The notes beneath the pieces were generated by a model. The model had not been told where the DNA came from. It was given only the letters and a program-made list of their open reading frames with translations, and made no database searches. 64,000 nt of DNA from Notospermus geniculatus (taxonomy: Eukaryota; Nemertea; Pilidiophora; Heteronemertea; Lineidae), in the NCBI GenBank assembly GCA_002633025.1, contig NMRB01000439.1:1-64000 (forward strand), written 5' to 3'. The position numbers and the translations under genes were made by a program. Positions 45,846 through 57,507 of this stretch are shown here, piece by piece. Every line of letters starts with the position of its first letter. The stretch's first letter is position 1.

Positions 45846-48800
45846 TCAATTCTTTGTCAGCAGAAACAAAATTGGTCCCGTTGTCCGAAATAACAACTTC
45901 AGGTCTACCTCGCCGGGCCACCATGCGTGAAAAAGCATTCAGAAAGCTGTCAGTATCCAATGAAAACGCAACCTCGAGATGAACAGCTCTGGAAGTAGTG
46001 CAGCAAAAAAGGCATAGCCATCTCTTCGCACTAGTATTCCTAGTAATCTTAACTATGAATGGGCCACCATAGTCAACACCAGACCGAGCAAAAGGACGAA
46101 GTGGAATCGTCACCCTGTGAGACGGTAGGGGAGCCATAATCTGCTGAGTCGCACGTTTCCTCAGACGAGCACACTTTATACAGTCGCGGATGACTCGCTT
46201 TACTTCCTCCCGACCATGGACGATCCAGTATCGCATCCTCAAATCGGCTAAAGTCGCATTAACACCCTTGGTGTGGCTTCCCACCTCTCCATGATTTCGA
46301 CGAATGATCAACACAGCAACGTGGCTCTTGGGCGGAACAATGTATGGGTGTCGAGCATCATAAGGCAGGTTGGAACCTTGCAGTCGGCCGCCAACTCTCA
46401 AAAGGCCTTCCTCATCAAGAAATGGATTCAAAGGCGACAGTTTACCACATGACGCTGAACGGCTATCCCTGAGCTTGTGAATAATCTCCCCATACTGATC
46501 AAGCTGTGCAAGACGTATCCAATATTTCTCCGCCTGATCCATCTCCTCAACTGTCAGCGTACTAGCTGACTTGGGGGTCTTACGAAAACTGACGAATCTC
46601 AGCACCCACGCGGTAACTCGAACCAGCCGGATCCATCTGGAATAACGGTTGCAATCAATCGGTGATTCAGTCGAGGCAGACGAACTACCTGCTGCCATAC
46701 ACGGACCAGTATCAGCGACGGCTGTATGTACTTGTGACTTGGAAACCTCCGTTTTGGCCAATTCAGACAGCTCCTCGGCCTGTACTTTCTGCGATGGCCA
46801 GTTCTCCTCAGTCTGATGAAGAAAAAGAGGACCTTCCGTCCATGTCTTATCGGCGATCAACTCCTCTAGTTTAGCTCCCCTAGACGCTAAGTCCGCAGGA
46901 TTGAGGGTTCCTGGCACATGACGCCACTGAGCAGGGTTAGATCTTTCCTGAATCTCCGCCACACGATGTGATACAAAAGGTTTGTACCGACGTGTCTGAC
47001 CGTGTAGCCAATAAATGACATCCATACTATCCGTCCAGAAACACATGGTATCGAGTCTCAACAATTCCTTAACTCGGGTGGCGAGACGCAATCCCACCAC
47101 CGCAGCCATTAGTTCTAGACGAGGGATACTCAAGGATTTGAGAGGTGTCACTCTCGCTTTGGCCACCACGATCCTGACCGTGACTGATCCGTCACTGTAA
47201 GTATTACGAAGATAAGTCACAGCTCCATATGCAAGACTCGACGCATCAGTGAAAGTATGTAACACTGACTCGACCGGCGGTTCCTTCTTGTAGCAACGAG
47301 GAACCTCAAACTGCTCAACTTGGGGCAACTCTCTCACCCAACTCATGACCTGGTCCTCCAAACGAGGTGGGAAAGGCTGGTCCCAATCCAACCCATCCAA
47401 CCAGGCCTGTTGCAGTGTAATCTTAGCTCGAACGACGAAAGGGGCGAGCAGCTGCAATGGATCGAAAAGCCTCGCTATCAAGCTAAGGAGGGTTCTCTTG
47501 TTGACCTGTGTGACATCAACATCGGAACACGAATATCCCAGAACATCTCGCTCTGCATCCCATCTTATGCCAAGGGTCTTCACACAAGGAAGCTCATGGT
47601 CCTGCAGTTCCAAAATACTAGGAGCTCGGTCCTCCTCTGGTAGTTCTCGAAGGACTTCCAAACTGTTGCTGCAAAACTTGCGGATTTCAAGTCCTGCCTC
47701 ATTCAAAAGTTCTATCAGCTCCTTCAACAGTCGCTTGACATCTTCGGTAGAGTCCAATGAATCAATGGCGTCATCCATGTACATACTCGTTGTACACGTC
47801 TCTGCGGCGAGGGGATATTTATCCTTGTGTTTCTCAGCATGAGTCCGCACCACATACTGGGCGATAAAGGGTGAAGAACGATCGCCAAAAGGTAGTCGGA
47901 CAGCTTCATAGGTACGCAACGGGGCACTGGGGTCCAAACCCCTCCAAAGGATTCTATGAAATCGACGGTCCTCTGGAGCCAACACGATCTGGCTAAACAT
48001 TTCTCTCACATCTCCAACAAGAGCGATAGTCCCCCTACGAAAGGAGATGAGTATGTCCAGCACATCCAATTGGAGTTTTGGCCCTGGCAGCATTTGATCA
48101 TTTAAACTTTTGCCCTCGTAGACCGCTGCTCCGTCATAAACTACCCTAACTTTTGTAGTGGCTCGGTTTTCTCGCACCACCCCAAAGTGGGGTAAGTACC
48201 ACCCGGGTTTGTCAGCATCCTCAGAGCTTACCTCCTGGATGTATCCTTTCCTGATGTTCTCTTCAAACACCTCTTTATACCGCTCGGCGATGTGAGGCTT
48301 CTTGATCATACTTCTTTCTAAGCTCTTCAACCTCCGCTCTGCGGCGGGTCTATTATCCGGTAGATCTGGTCGTTGTTCTCTCCAAGGAATTCCGGCTTGG
48401 TAGCGGCCCTCAGAGTAAACCAAAGACTCTGACACTTTGGTTACCGCCATCGCTTCCTCAGCGGTGGGGAGTTCTGTGTTGTCCGAGACAACATCCATGC
48501 TCCAAATCCGTCGGAGTTCATCGTCCATTTGTGAATCTGAGCATCTCAACACATTATAGGTCCGTGCATGATTGGAGAAATTACCACCATAGGACTCATG
48601 AATAGAACCAACACAGGTCCACCCAAGAGGGGTTTTCCGAGCAACCGGTTCTCCTGGGCGACCGATCCTCTCGGCCAATGACACTGCAAGCTCCGGATGG
48701 TCAGCTCCTATTAAGACATCAATCTTTTTACTGCCTGTTATCCTTGGGAATTCAATTCCTTTCAGATGACTCCACTGGGTCTTCAATACCTGCCAATCTG

Positions 48801-49220
48801 GAGACGACAGTCCCTCACACATATGAGTCAAGGTTCTTGCGCCAATAACTCGCTTGGTTTCTCCATCTATACTTTCTATAGTGAGACTGACCAGACCGCT
48901 GGGTACTTTTGTTCCCTGGTCTACTAACGTTGAGACTGTAAGGTCATTTTTCTCGACCACCAATCCAAGTGACTCAGCTATCTCATCACGAACATACGAC
49001 GAATCAGACCCGTCATCGAGAAAGGCGTTCACCCTTCGTCGACAGCCATCGTTTCCTATGAGATAAACTGGAAGAACCCTAAGTGCCACCTTCGTGGGCG
49101 CGACTTTCCCGTCATCTCCGATACCGAACGCATTGACAGCTGCCGCATGACTGACCTTCTTACTAGCCTCGGTCGACGATGGATTCGATGAGTGAAGGCT
49201 CCGATGGTGGGTCTTCTGGC
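45846..49220 (-). CDS. BEL/Pao pol: protease, reverse transcriptase, RNase H, integrase
   Basis: In order: the protease (a duplicate of the block at 49,222-50,041), reverse transcriptase with VRVVYDGAA and the YMDD active site (MYMDDAIDS), RNase H with HTFTDASSLAYGA and FWTDSMDVIYWL, an HHCC zinc-binding segment ending CIKCARLRKRA, and an integrase core with GVDYGGPF and ISDNGTNF. The chain is cut shortly after the second catalytic Asp of the integrase at the N at 45,845; residues drawn beyond it belong to unrelated DNA. No stop interrupts the pol domains, so this copy is young or selected. Confidence 0.9.
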
Positions 49221-49221
49221 N

Positions 49222-51316
49222 TAGCGGCCCTCAGAGTAAACCAAAGACTCTGACACTTTGGTTACCGCCATCGCTTCCTCAGCGGTGGGGAGTTCTGTGT
49301 TGTCCGAGACAACATCCATGCTCCAAATCCGTCGGAGTTCATCGTCCATTTTTGAATCTGAGCATCTCAACACATTATAGGTCCGTGCATGATTGGAGAA
49401 ATTACCACCATAGGACTCATGAATAGAACCAACACAGGTCCACCCAAGAGGGGTTTTCCGAGCAACCGGTTCTCCTGGGCGACCGATCCTCTCGGCCAAT
49501 GACACTGCAAGCTCCGGATGGTCAGCTCCTATTAAGACATCAATCTTTTTACTGCCTGTTATCCTTGGGAATTCAATTCCTTTCAGATGACTCCACTGGG
49601 TCTTCAATACCTGCCAATCTGGAGACGACAGTCCCTCACACATATGAGTCAAGGTTCTTGCGCCAATAACTCGCTTGGTTTCTCCATCTATACTTTCTAT
49701 AGTGAGACTGACCAGACCGCTGGGTACTTTTGTTCCCTGGTCTACTAACGTTGAGACTGTAAGGTCATTTTTCTCGACCACCAATCCAAGTGACTCAGCT
49801 ATCTCATCACGAACATACGACGAATCAGACCCGTCATCGAGAAAGGCGTTCACCCTTCGTCGACAGCCATCGTTTCCTATGAGATAAACTGGAAGAACCC
49901 TAAGTGCCACCTTCGTGGGCGCGACTTTCCCGTCATCTCCGATACCGAACGCATTGACAGCTGCCGCATGACTGACCTTCTTACTAGCCTCGGTCGACGA
50001 TGGATTCGATGAGTGAAGGCTCCGATGGTGGGTCTTCTGGCACCCATCGATGTTACACTTGGAGGAAAACTCGCACGATTGTCCGCGATGGCCGGACCCC
50101 AAACATCGAAAGCATATGCCCTTGGTCTTAGCGAGCTTCCACCTTTCACTGACTCTAGCATCAGTCCAGGCCTTACACTTCATGACCCCATGCTTTTCGC
50201 TACACAATGGACAATCAGCCTTGGACTTGGTGGCCGAGGTTGGTGGAGGCTTCTGTGACTCCACATTGGCCTTCCCAGTGGGCGGCGTCGGCTCAGGGGG
50301 TTTGGTTTCACTAGTGTGGACTTGACTCTTCTGAGGTCGTCTTGAGTCACTTCGATTCTTGTTGGTAGAGAACTTACGACTTGACGATTCTTCACGCCGA
50401 GTTCTCTTGCCGTTGGCTGGCTCTTTTATCTCAGACAGCTCGAGTCTGATAGCGACTTGTTGGTTCAACCATTTTGAAAATGTGTCCAATCCATCTAAAC
50501 TGCTGGCAGGCCTAGTGCTGTGGTACTGAACGAGCATGGGATCTGGCATTTTCTGGAGCACTATAGTATACAAGGCGGATGCGCCCATCAACTCGTTCTC
50601 CTGATGAACATCCCTCAACTTGGCTACAATGTCAGCCAACTTATTGGCAAAGTCGGCCAATCCTTTCAAATTCTCTTCCTTCAGTGGACTAATAGACATG
50701 ATCGAGTCAATATGCTGCTGGAGGACGCGTTTCTCCCCTCCGTATCGAGTCGCCAATTTCTCCAATGCCATCTGATACTGGACATCAGTGTAGCCAAGTC
50801 TTGCAACTAATTCCTTCGGTGGTCCAGACAGACAGTTCTTTAACATAATCATTTTAAATCTTACTGGGACCTTGGTCTGGTTCACAAATATGTCGAACTG
50901 TTCCCACCAATCTTGATACGATCCTTTTTCCCCATTAAACTCCGGAAGGGCCGGCTTAGCTAATCCCTGAAAAAATCTTCGCAGTTCCTCGGCGTCTTCG
51001 CGGGCCTGTTGAGTTAATGAAGATCGAGGTCGTGGCGTTGGCCTTTCTCCGGGTCTGACAAGTGGGATCGATGAAGTCCTAAATGATCCGCCGTCGTCTG
51101 TAGGACCTCTTCTAATATCTTCCTTCACCCGTGAATCACACCGAGATCCCGGTATAGACGTATGAGGCAAAACCCTAGGTTTCACTAAGTAAGAATCATC
51201 TTGTTTCTCTAGGTGGGCATCGGAACCCTCTCCGCTGGCGCCCCGCAGCTTGAATTCCAACTTCGCCCTCTCCGCTTCATCTTCTTCTCTTCTCAGCGCG
51301 AGCAGCCTCTCCGCTC
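49222..51316 (-). CDS. BEL/Pao gag and protease part
   Basis: From the gap the frame runs through a coiled N-terminal part and a gag-like domain (FNGEKGSYQDWWEQFDIFV, the Pao-type gag core). A linker rich in Pro, Lys and Ser follows, then Cys/His knuckles (CPLCSEKHGVMKC, CFRCLGSGHRGQSC) and a retropepsin-like aspartic protease with FLDDGSDSSYV. The frame ends at the N at 49,221. The initiating Met is not resolved because the frame is still open at the gap edge. Confidence 0.85.
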
Positions 51317-51445
51317 NNNNNNNNNNNNNNNNNNNNNNNNNNNNNNNNNNNNNNNNNNNNNNNNNNNNNNNNNNNNNNNNNNNNNNNNNNNNNNNNNNNN
51401 NNNNNNNNNNNNNNNNNNNNNNNNNNNNNNNNNNNNNNNNNNNNN
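51317..51445. other. Assembly gap (129 N)
   Basis: Unknown sequence between the BEL/Pao element and family B unit 1. Confidence 0.99.
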
Positions 51446-51636
51446 TTATTGCAGGTTTGCAGGAATCTCAGGGCCCAAATTTATTGTTTCCCAAGCCCAG
51501 AATTCCCTGTTTCCGCGAAAAATTCTAATGTCTGAAGCGCATGTGCTGTTTGTACGATTCCGTGCGAACCGCTGTCCTCTCCGGCTGGGCACGTGGTCCT
51601 CTGCAACTCTTAATCACGGTTTTCCGTCTTGTCCAG

Positions 51637-54600
51637 TGCCAACACATCGGAGCTCCACGCATTCGGCCAGGTCAGCCACACAATCCTCTGCATACAGGTG
51701 TGTGATGATTAATGGAAATGGAGAAAATTAACCATGACCATATTTCAGGCTTCGTGGAAAGGTTCGAATTGTGAAATCTCTGCTTTTCGGAAAAGCACTT
51801 TCATTTATTGATCAAACTGCACAGGTTGAATTACCACCAGTCGACTTCACTAATTATATGTCAAAAGTGCTAACCATAATTATATACGCAAGGTTGCGTG
51901 CTGGTTGTAGAATTATGTTGATGGAGAATTATTTCGGGAAAGTGTTTTACGTCGGGTACGATGAAAAAATATTCCTACACTTGATGAAAATAACAATATC
52001 GAAAGTGTCCGTCGGGTTCTATGAAACACCGACACTTAAGGTACATGAAAAACAACGGTGGAACGAAATAATAATAACAGTACTTAGAAAAACGGATGTT
52101 TATAATGCAGTTGTTGTTGCTTACTTGAACGGCAAAAAGCTGACCTGCCCATTAAAAAAGACGACTTCGTACACAAATTCATGTGAAAAGTATGATGTTA
52201 AAGAACTTTTTCTTGGTCACTATATGTCGAGACGTAATATGTCGCCACATGAATTTGCTTTTGTTGGCGCTATGGCTAAACCAACTGCCTTCACAGGAAT
52301 TTTAGATAAAATATATGTCAAACCGCAATTACCAGGTAAGTATTTTCTTAGTACAATGTACTTATAGATGACAATATTTTTGGCTTACCTGTGAGCCTAT
52401 GGTTTGACGCGTTTCCGTCGTTCGTCGTTAAAGCCATCTTGTCCAAACAAGGCTATCGACGGACTCCGTCTTTAGCCTTGTCCGAATCATGTCATCTTTT
52501 CCGTTAATGCGTAAATTATTAATGAACCTGACCCCTACTTGACTCCGCCTCCGAGCCAATCAGAACTCGCGAAACAAATCACCGTTGGATACTTTCCTTG
52601 CTCTTCACGCTCGAATTTGTAACATGGATTTTGATTGGCACGTCGATTTTCCTTCGCGCCCCGATGATTGGCTGAGGCCCTCACCCCCTCAGAAACGGGA
52701 AATGTGATGGATTCGAACCAGGCTAGATGACCGTCAGGCCAGATAGACTGGTGAGCACCAGATGCGTTAAAGCATGCATAGCGCACAAGCGAAAATTTTG
52801 CGTGCGATTTTGTAGGAGACAAAATCGCACCAAGGACTACAGGAGCGACTGGAGATTTGCAGGGTTTGTTAGCCGGTCTGGGACAGATCGTTGCTCCACT
52901 GTGGTCGCCCGATTAATCGAACCTCGTCCTCTATCTGATCGTTTGAGTGGTCGTCATATTGTTTGCGGGAGATTGTTGCACTGGGCGATCTGAATGGCCA
53001 GTTTCAATGGCCGGAGAGAAAAGAATTTCGACCGCATCAAGGGACCAAAAATTCAACATGTTTTTCGGTCGCAATGGCCGACTTACTTTGCAACTACATT
53101 GTACTTGACCGATAAAAAAACAATGAAACTTTCGTCAGCAAGATTCCGATGCGACGCCGGCGACTTCAGTCGCTTCCGGAAGGAGACTGTATACCTGATC
53201 CTACCAAACTGGGTGCTGCAGTCGTGGCTTGTTTGGTAGGACCAGTATTCGCCGCCATTTTTGGAGGAATTCTGCCAGTGACGTCACTTGGAAATTTTAG
53301 GTAAATTTATTCAGTCCTCAATACGACTGTCGCACAGGAATGCAGATAGAGGGTGACCTCCATTTGACCCAGGACACCACCAATCACGAAGGTGTTAAAA
53401 ATATAAAGGTATCAACATAATAGTTCCCAGATACTTATCACCAGCACGAGCACCGGCCAATCAGATTCACGAACGCAATAGGCAGGACCGGTCCTAACAT
53501 ATGCAAAAAACCGACTAAAAATTGTTAGGACCGGGTACCAATCTATTCTAAAGTCGTCTGTCGTTTGCGAATGGTTCACTGAAATCGTGGCAAGTGTGGT
53601 CGGCGAACGACCTCGCGCCGGATTGTTGTCTGCGACGTCGTGGCCGCCAGTCTCGTCGCTGGTCGCACGATTTTGGTCTCCGGTGTGTGCCTCGCTATAA
53701 TGGGGGTACCCGCCCCCCCCCCCCATAGCTTTACGGGTTAAGCAGTACCGGTACATTTGAAATCAGTGTACAATATCATTAGATAGAACAAGACCGTGGA
53801 TCAATCCTGTGGAAACCAATCAGGCGGGGTATGCTCTCTTAGCCAAAAAGGTTATTTAGGGTTTCTTTTTGCCTCACCAGAGGAACCCAAAGCTTCTATA
53901 TAAAACATTCTGTGAAGAACGTGGGAGGGTTCCATATAGAGCCTTTCTAAGAGAAGTCCTTTACGTTCCAGGTAGAATCCCTTTCTGAGGGAAAGGCTCT
54001 ATCTGGAAACTCTAGGGGCCGTATGCACCAAACGAAGATGATCTTGAACTCAGGTTGAGCCACAACTTTTCCATTGTCACATCATGCCCTGGCAAACCTG
54101 AACAATTGAAAAGTTGTGGCTCAACCTGAGTTGCGGATAATCTTCGTTTGGTGCATACGGCCCCTAGGGGTTCTTAATCTTAAATAACCCGAGAGTTCTT
54201 AAATCAGAGGGTTCTCCTCTGCCACCAAAGAACCTTTTCGGCAAGAGTGTGAGGAGGACGGGGCATAACATTCTACTTGATTGTGTGACCCAGTTTGTCA
54301 TCTAAGTCACTGTTTCATAACGTTTTTCAGTGTGGCCGTTTTTCTGTTTGATTCCCATTGTTCGGAACACACTGGGAAACGAACTCGCTGTTTCTCTGTG
54401 TGTCGCCCATTGTCCAGTCGCCGCTTATTCCGTCAATCTATTGTATTCTCACACTGGCTCACGGGCCTCACTGAAAAACGTTACACTGGGTCGATGAGGT
54501 TTTCGCAAAGTCCGCGAAACACCAACTCGAACGCCAATCTCACTGTACGATGCCAGGAAGAGAGCAGCGAACAAATTGATAGACGTTCGGGTTGGCGTTT

Positions 54601-54885
54601 CCGGGGCTTTGCAAAAACTCTAAAATGTCTACGGAACATTCCTGAATAACTTTTTCTTCAGATGACGATCTGGTCCTTTACCATTTGCACAAAAATGGAG
54701 AAGGACTCTGGCATTATATAACCACGGATGATATCCTGTATACGAAATTATCCTATGTCCATCACACACGCTCTAATCTAGAATGCTTCAAGGTGATTTC
54801 TACCCTGCCTTCTGAGATCAGCAACAATATTACTGGTGTTGCATTAAAAAAGGGTTGCATTTCATGTACATATTATCGTCAATAA
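51637..54885 (+). CDS. Gene B1: LamG-like secreted protein, first exon not found
   Basis: Exons 51,637-51,697, 51,749-52,335 and 54,662-54,885 follow gt/ag rules with phases 1, 2, 1, as in B2. The middle exon is a beta-rich LamG/ConA-like domain (GKALSFIDQTAQVELP at the start, ITVLRKTDVYNAVVVAYLNG, two Cys near CPLKK and SCEKYD). The last exon (DDLVLYHLHKNGEGLW to CISCTYYRQ, three Cys) is unrecognised. The signal-peptide exon should lie about 2.5 kb upstream, where there is now a gap and the BEL/Pao element. B1 may therefore be headless. Differences from B2 are a handful of amino acids. Confidence 0.65.
52435..52764 (+). repeat. MITE M330, copy 2, in the last intron of B1
   Basis: CGTTAAAGC (9 bp) flanks it at 52,426-52,434 and 52,765-52,773. 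Unit 2 has the empty site with a single CGTTAAAGC near 60,847, which proves the insertion. It is the same element as 23,644-23,969. An 8- or 9-bp duplication fits hAT- or Mutator-like mobilisation. Confidence 0.9.
54014..54166. repeat. Foldback MITE, full copy, in the last intron of B1
   Basis: The arms AGGGGCCGTATGCACCAAAC..GAAGAT and the complement pair, and an inner pair GGTTGAGCCACAACTTTTC extends it. The copy in unit 2 (62,132-62,249) has lost about 35 bp of one arm. Confidence 0.85.
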
Positions 54886-55578
54886 CCAGTAGTCTTGAAC
54901 GTTAGTTGTGGTGTTGATATTTTTGGTGACTGGGAGGGGAATGTGGATGGTAGTCAGCTGCCCTGCATTCAGAGAGACTTTAGTGAAAAGTCTCTCTGAA
55001 TGCAGGGCAGCTGACAGGGATCTGTGGTTATAAGTATTTATTAGCAAATGCAGATTTGTAGGGAAATGGAAGGGCTGGGGAGATATTCATCCTGCGAGAA
55101 AACGTTTTCAGCAAAAAAAAAACAAAAAAAACAGAGAAACTGACACGTGAAAAAAATAAAAAATCCTATCGCAAGGCTCGAACCCGGCGCCCCGGATTCA
55201 GAGCCGGACGCTCTACCAATGCGCCAGCCGGCCACGTCATGACGGTGGTTGCTCAATAAATGTTTATAAACATATCCCAGCTACTCAACATATTTTTATG
55301 TTAATTAAAAATGACGTTGCAAATCAGAATAATCTTCCAAAAATCGCATTTTACAACATCCACAGAGCAAGTCCCCAGCAAATGTGTCAGCATATCGCTA
55401 CATAATGTAGCCATCTACGTTCACAGTCACTAAAAACGTGAACCAACCGTCCGGTATATTCCATCTGAACATTAGGTGCATATTTCCTATGAGTCCAGTT
55501 CTATTGATTGACCCGTGACAAGTCTTTGGCTAGCTTCGCTGTTGGCCGCTATGCGGCGCGTTGGGCCCTTGCGTCTAG
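54886..55578 (-). repeat. S1 repeat, copy 3, inserted at the stop codon of B1
   Basis: It begins at the base after the TAA of B1 and ends CCCTTGCGTCTAG. Unit 2 lacks it (TAACTAGGCCC). The minus strand shows a well-kept tRNA-like head at about 55,165-55,232 (CATTGGTAGAGCG, CTCTGAATC, GGTTCGAGCC), Gln-like by anticodon position. A 27-bp-arm hairpin, CTGCATTCAGAGAGACTTT and complement, spans 54,955-55,013. Confidence 0.9.
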
Positions 55579-55715
55579 GCCCTACATGTACAATCCAACA
55601 ATATCACAATTTTGCAATTCGGGCATTATATTGATGGAAAAAATGGACGTTATTTGCTCACTGATCATGAGGTAATGAATCGTAGACTTATTTTTTTCGA
55701 AGATAAGAGCGAAAT

Positions 55716-55985
55716 AGACGTGGTGTAGTGGTTCGGGCCTCCGACTAGCGGTCAGAGGATCCCGGGTTCGAATCCCGCTGCTGGCGTGAGACTTTGGGCA
55801 TGTCTCTTTGCCTTACTGGCCTCTCCACCCAGGTGTATAAATGGGTACCGGTCGGAAATGTTCAGATTGTAGCGCTGAATGAGCATCTCATCTGAGTTCT
55901 ACTGAAAGGTTTCAGGATAGACTGGGGTTAAAGTGTGAAGTCGGATGAGAACCTCTACCGTTGTTGATATCAGACTATAAACCCA
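55716..55985 (+). repeat. SINE family S2, copy 2
   Basis: The A box (GGTGTAGTGGTTCGGGCC) and B box (GGTTCGAATCC) are intact, followed by the body. The AACTTT tail and about 50 bp of flank present in unit 2 are deleted here. Confidence 0.85.
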
Positions 55986-56046
55986 AGAGGACTGGTATTG
56001 CTGGGGTGCTCCTGTTGGTGATGGTCGACATTGCTGGCCACTCATA

Positions 56047-57507
56047 TGAACGGGCTGTTGATATCTTCGAATCGAAGTCCTGCCAATGGTGCTTTTGTTA
56101 TGATGATGTTGAAGGAACTAATATTGATTTTTAACAATCGGATGACAAAAGTGCCAAATTTAGGTAAAGGATGAGCCAAAGTCTTTCTTGTAATGACCAT
56201 TGTTATGAGCACAGAAAGTATTGATATTGTGGCGGTACATCTACGACTGCAAACTGACAGCTTCAATCTGTTTAATAATCAATTTTAGCACAATTACTTC
56301 TTATGAATGTGTCGTTACAATAGGCCTATAGGTAAGGGAGCAAACGTGCTTTTCTGTGTCTGCCTCATGTGAGAGAGATCGAATGACAGAGACAGTCACC
56401 ATGTCACCATCATGGCCTACCATGTGTCTGTACTACCTCATACTTCGCACGCACAAACCCATGGAGAACTTCGCTGGGATTTGTGTTTCCATCGCACCTC
56501 GAGTTGCCGTGCACCAATCAGGACACGTGTTAGCCAAACTTGCTCCCACGTTGGCAACAAGTCAATTAAACCAACCGCTGTGTATTTTCTGCTTGGAAAG
56601 TATTAGGAACGAGGATGGTCACAAATTGTCCAGCCATTCTATCAACTGCTATTTACCAACTACTCACATGAACTATGCTGCTGAACAAAAATAACGAAAA
56701 TTTTCTAAACCAGAGAAGGTAGGTTTACAGAAAAACTGACGTAGTATTAAGAAATGTTCAGGTTTATTGCAGATGTTAACGATCTATGATGAAAAACGAA
56801 AACTAACAGCGGGAGTCAGTCCACAAACAAGAACATCCGGTTGGAAATACTTTACCACAGCGAAGTTCGTCAACGGTTTGTGTGAGCGTAGTCGGATGGA
56901 GCGTAGTTGGTAGTCGAGATGCCTGTCACATGAAAGTCATAAACGTTCTCATTATCCACCTCGACTGATCGCTCAACCGACGCCGACAATTCGAAGAAAG
57001 TAGTAGATCTTCAATGCCTCTGTCACTCCCTCCCCTGATTCCAGGATGATGAGTTATGCATTGGCTTAGGATAAGTCTTATGTTAGACGAAAGTCTTCAG
57101 TCAAATGTCACTTGGCATCCTCGAAGTGGATGCCATAAGCGTCCTCTTGTTTTTCAATGACGTAACGCGTAATAACTCAGTAAATTCGTGCATTTGCAAC
57201 AATACGCCGGCAGTAGGAGAGACAAAGCTCGTTTGTGCTAGCCCCGTGTGAAAGATACATACAGTTTACGCAGGGATGGTACGACAGGGACCGTAGTATT
57301 ATCACAGATCGAGAGTTCGATAAACATCGGCCTTTTTCAGTATCAACCTCGATTATAATCAGTGACCATGGTGACCATGCTGATTTTGAAGAAAGGCAGT
57401 ACAGCGTCGTCACTGGCCTTGATTTAGGATTGTGCGTTGGGGAGTGGCTTTGCATTAGCCACAAGATTCCCATTCTTCACTTTCGACATAAACATATGAG
57501 AATAAAA
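56047..57507. other. Upstream region of B2, no supported gene
   Basis: Frames such as 56,356-56,694 have no recognisable content. The segment 57,035-57,124 recurs at 63,530-63,619 upstream of the third first exon, so it belongs to the promoter or 5' flank of the family. No core promoter motif is convincing. Confidence 0.45.

Larger units (their letters stand above)
45846..51316 (-). mobile_element. BEL/Pao retrotransposon, incomplete at both ends
   Basis: The minus-strand gag-pol is open from the gap at 51,317 to a single N at 45,845. Neither LTR is visible; the right part is lost in the 129-bp gap and the left part at the N. A single N at 49,221 splits it, and the 820 bp on each side of this N are copies of each other, so the genomic element is probably one continuous gag-pol shorter than drawn. 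It lies upstream of family B unit 1, where a first exon would be expected. Confidence 0.9.
51446..56046. repeat. Tandem segmental duplication, unit 1 (pair: 59,489-63,528)
   Basis: The two units are colinear and almost identical over exons, introns and the S2 SINE downstream. They differ by whole insertions: a 330-bp MITE (52,435) and an S1 repeat (54,886) only in unit 1, and a 379-bp MITE (59,647) only in unit 2. Homology starts at GCAGGAATCTCAGGGCCC in both. Confidence 0.9.

Noticed and set aside
55716-55790. Functional tRNA gene
   Set aside because: A and B boxes are good, but the acceptor stem does not close and the sequence continues into a repeated body found at two other sites, so it is a SINE head.
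56356-56694. 112-codon frame upstream of B2
   Set aside because: No recognisable domain, no counterpart in the paired unit, and no splice support.
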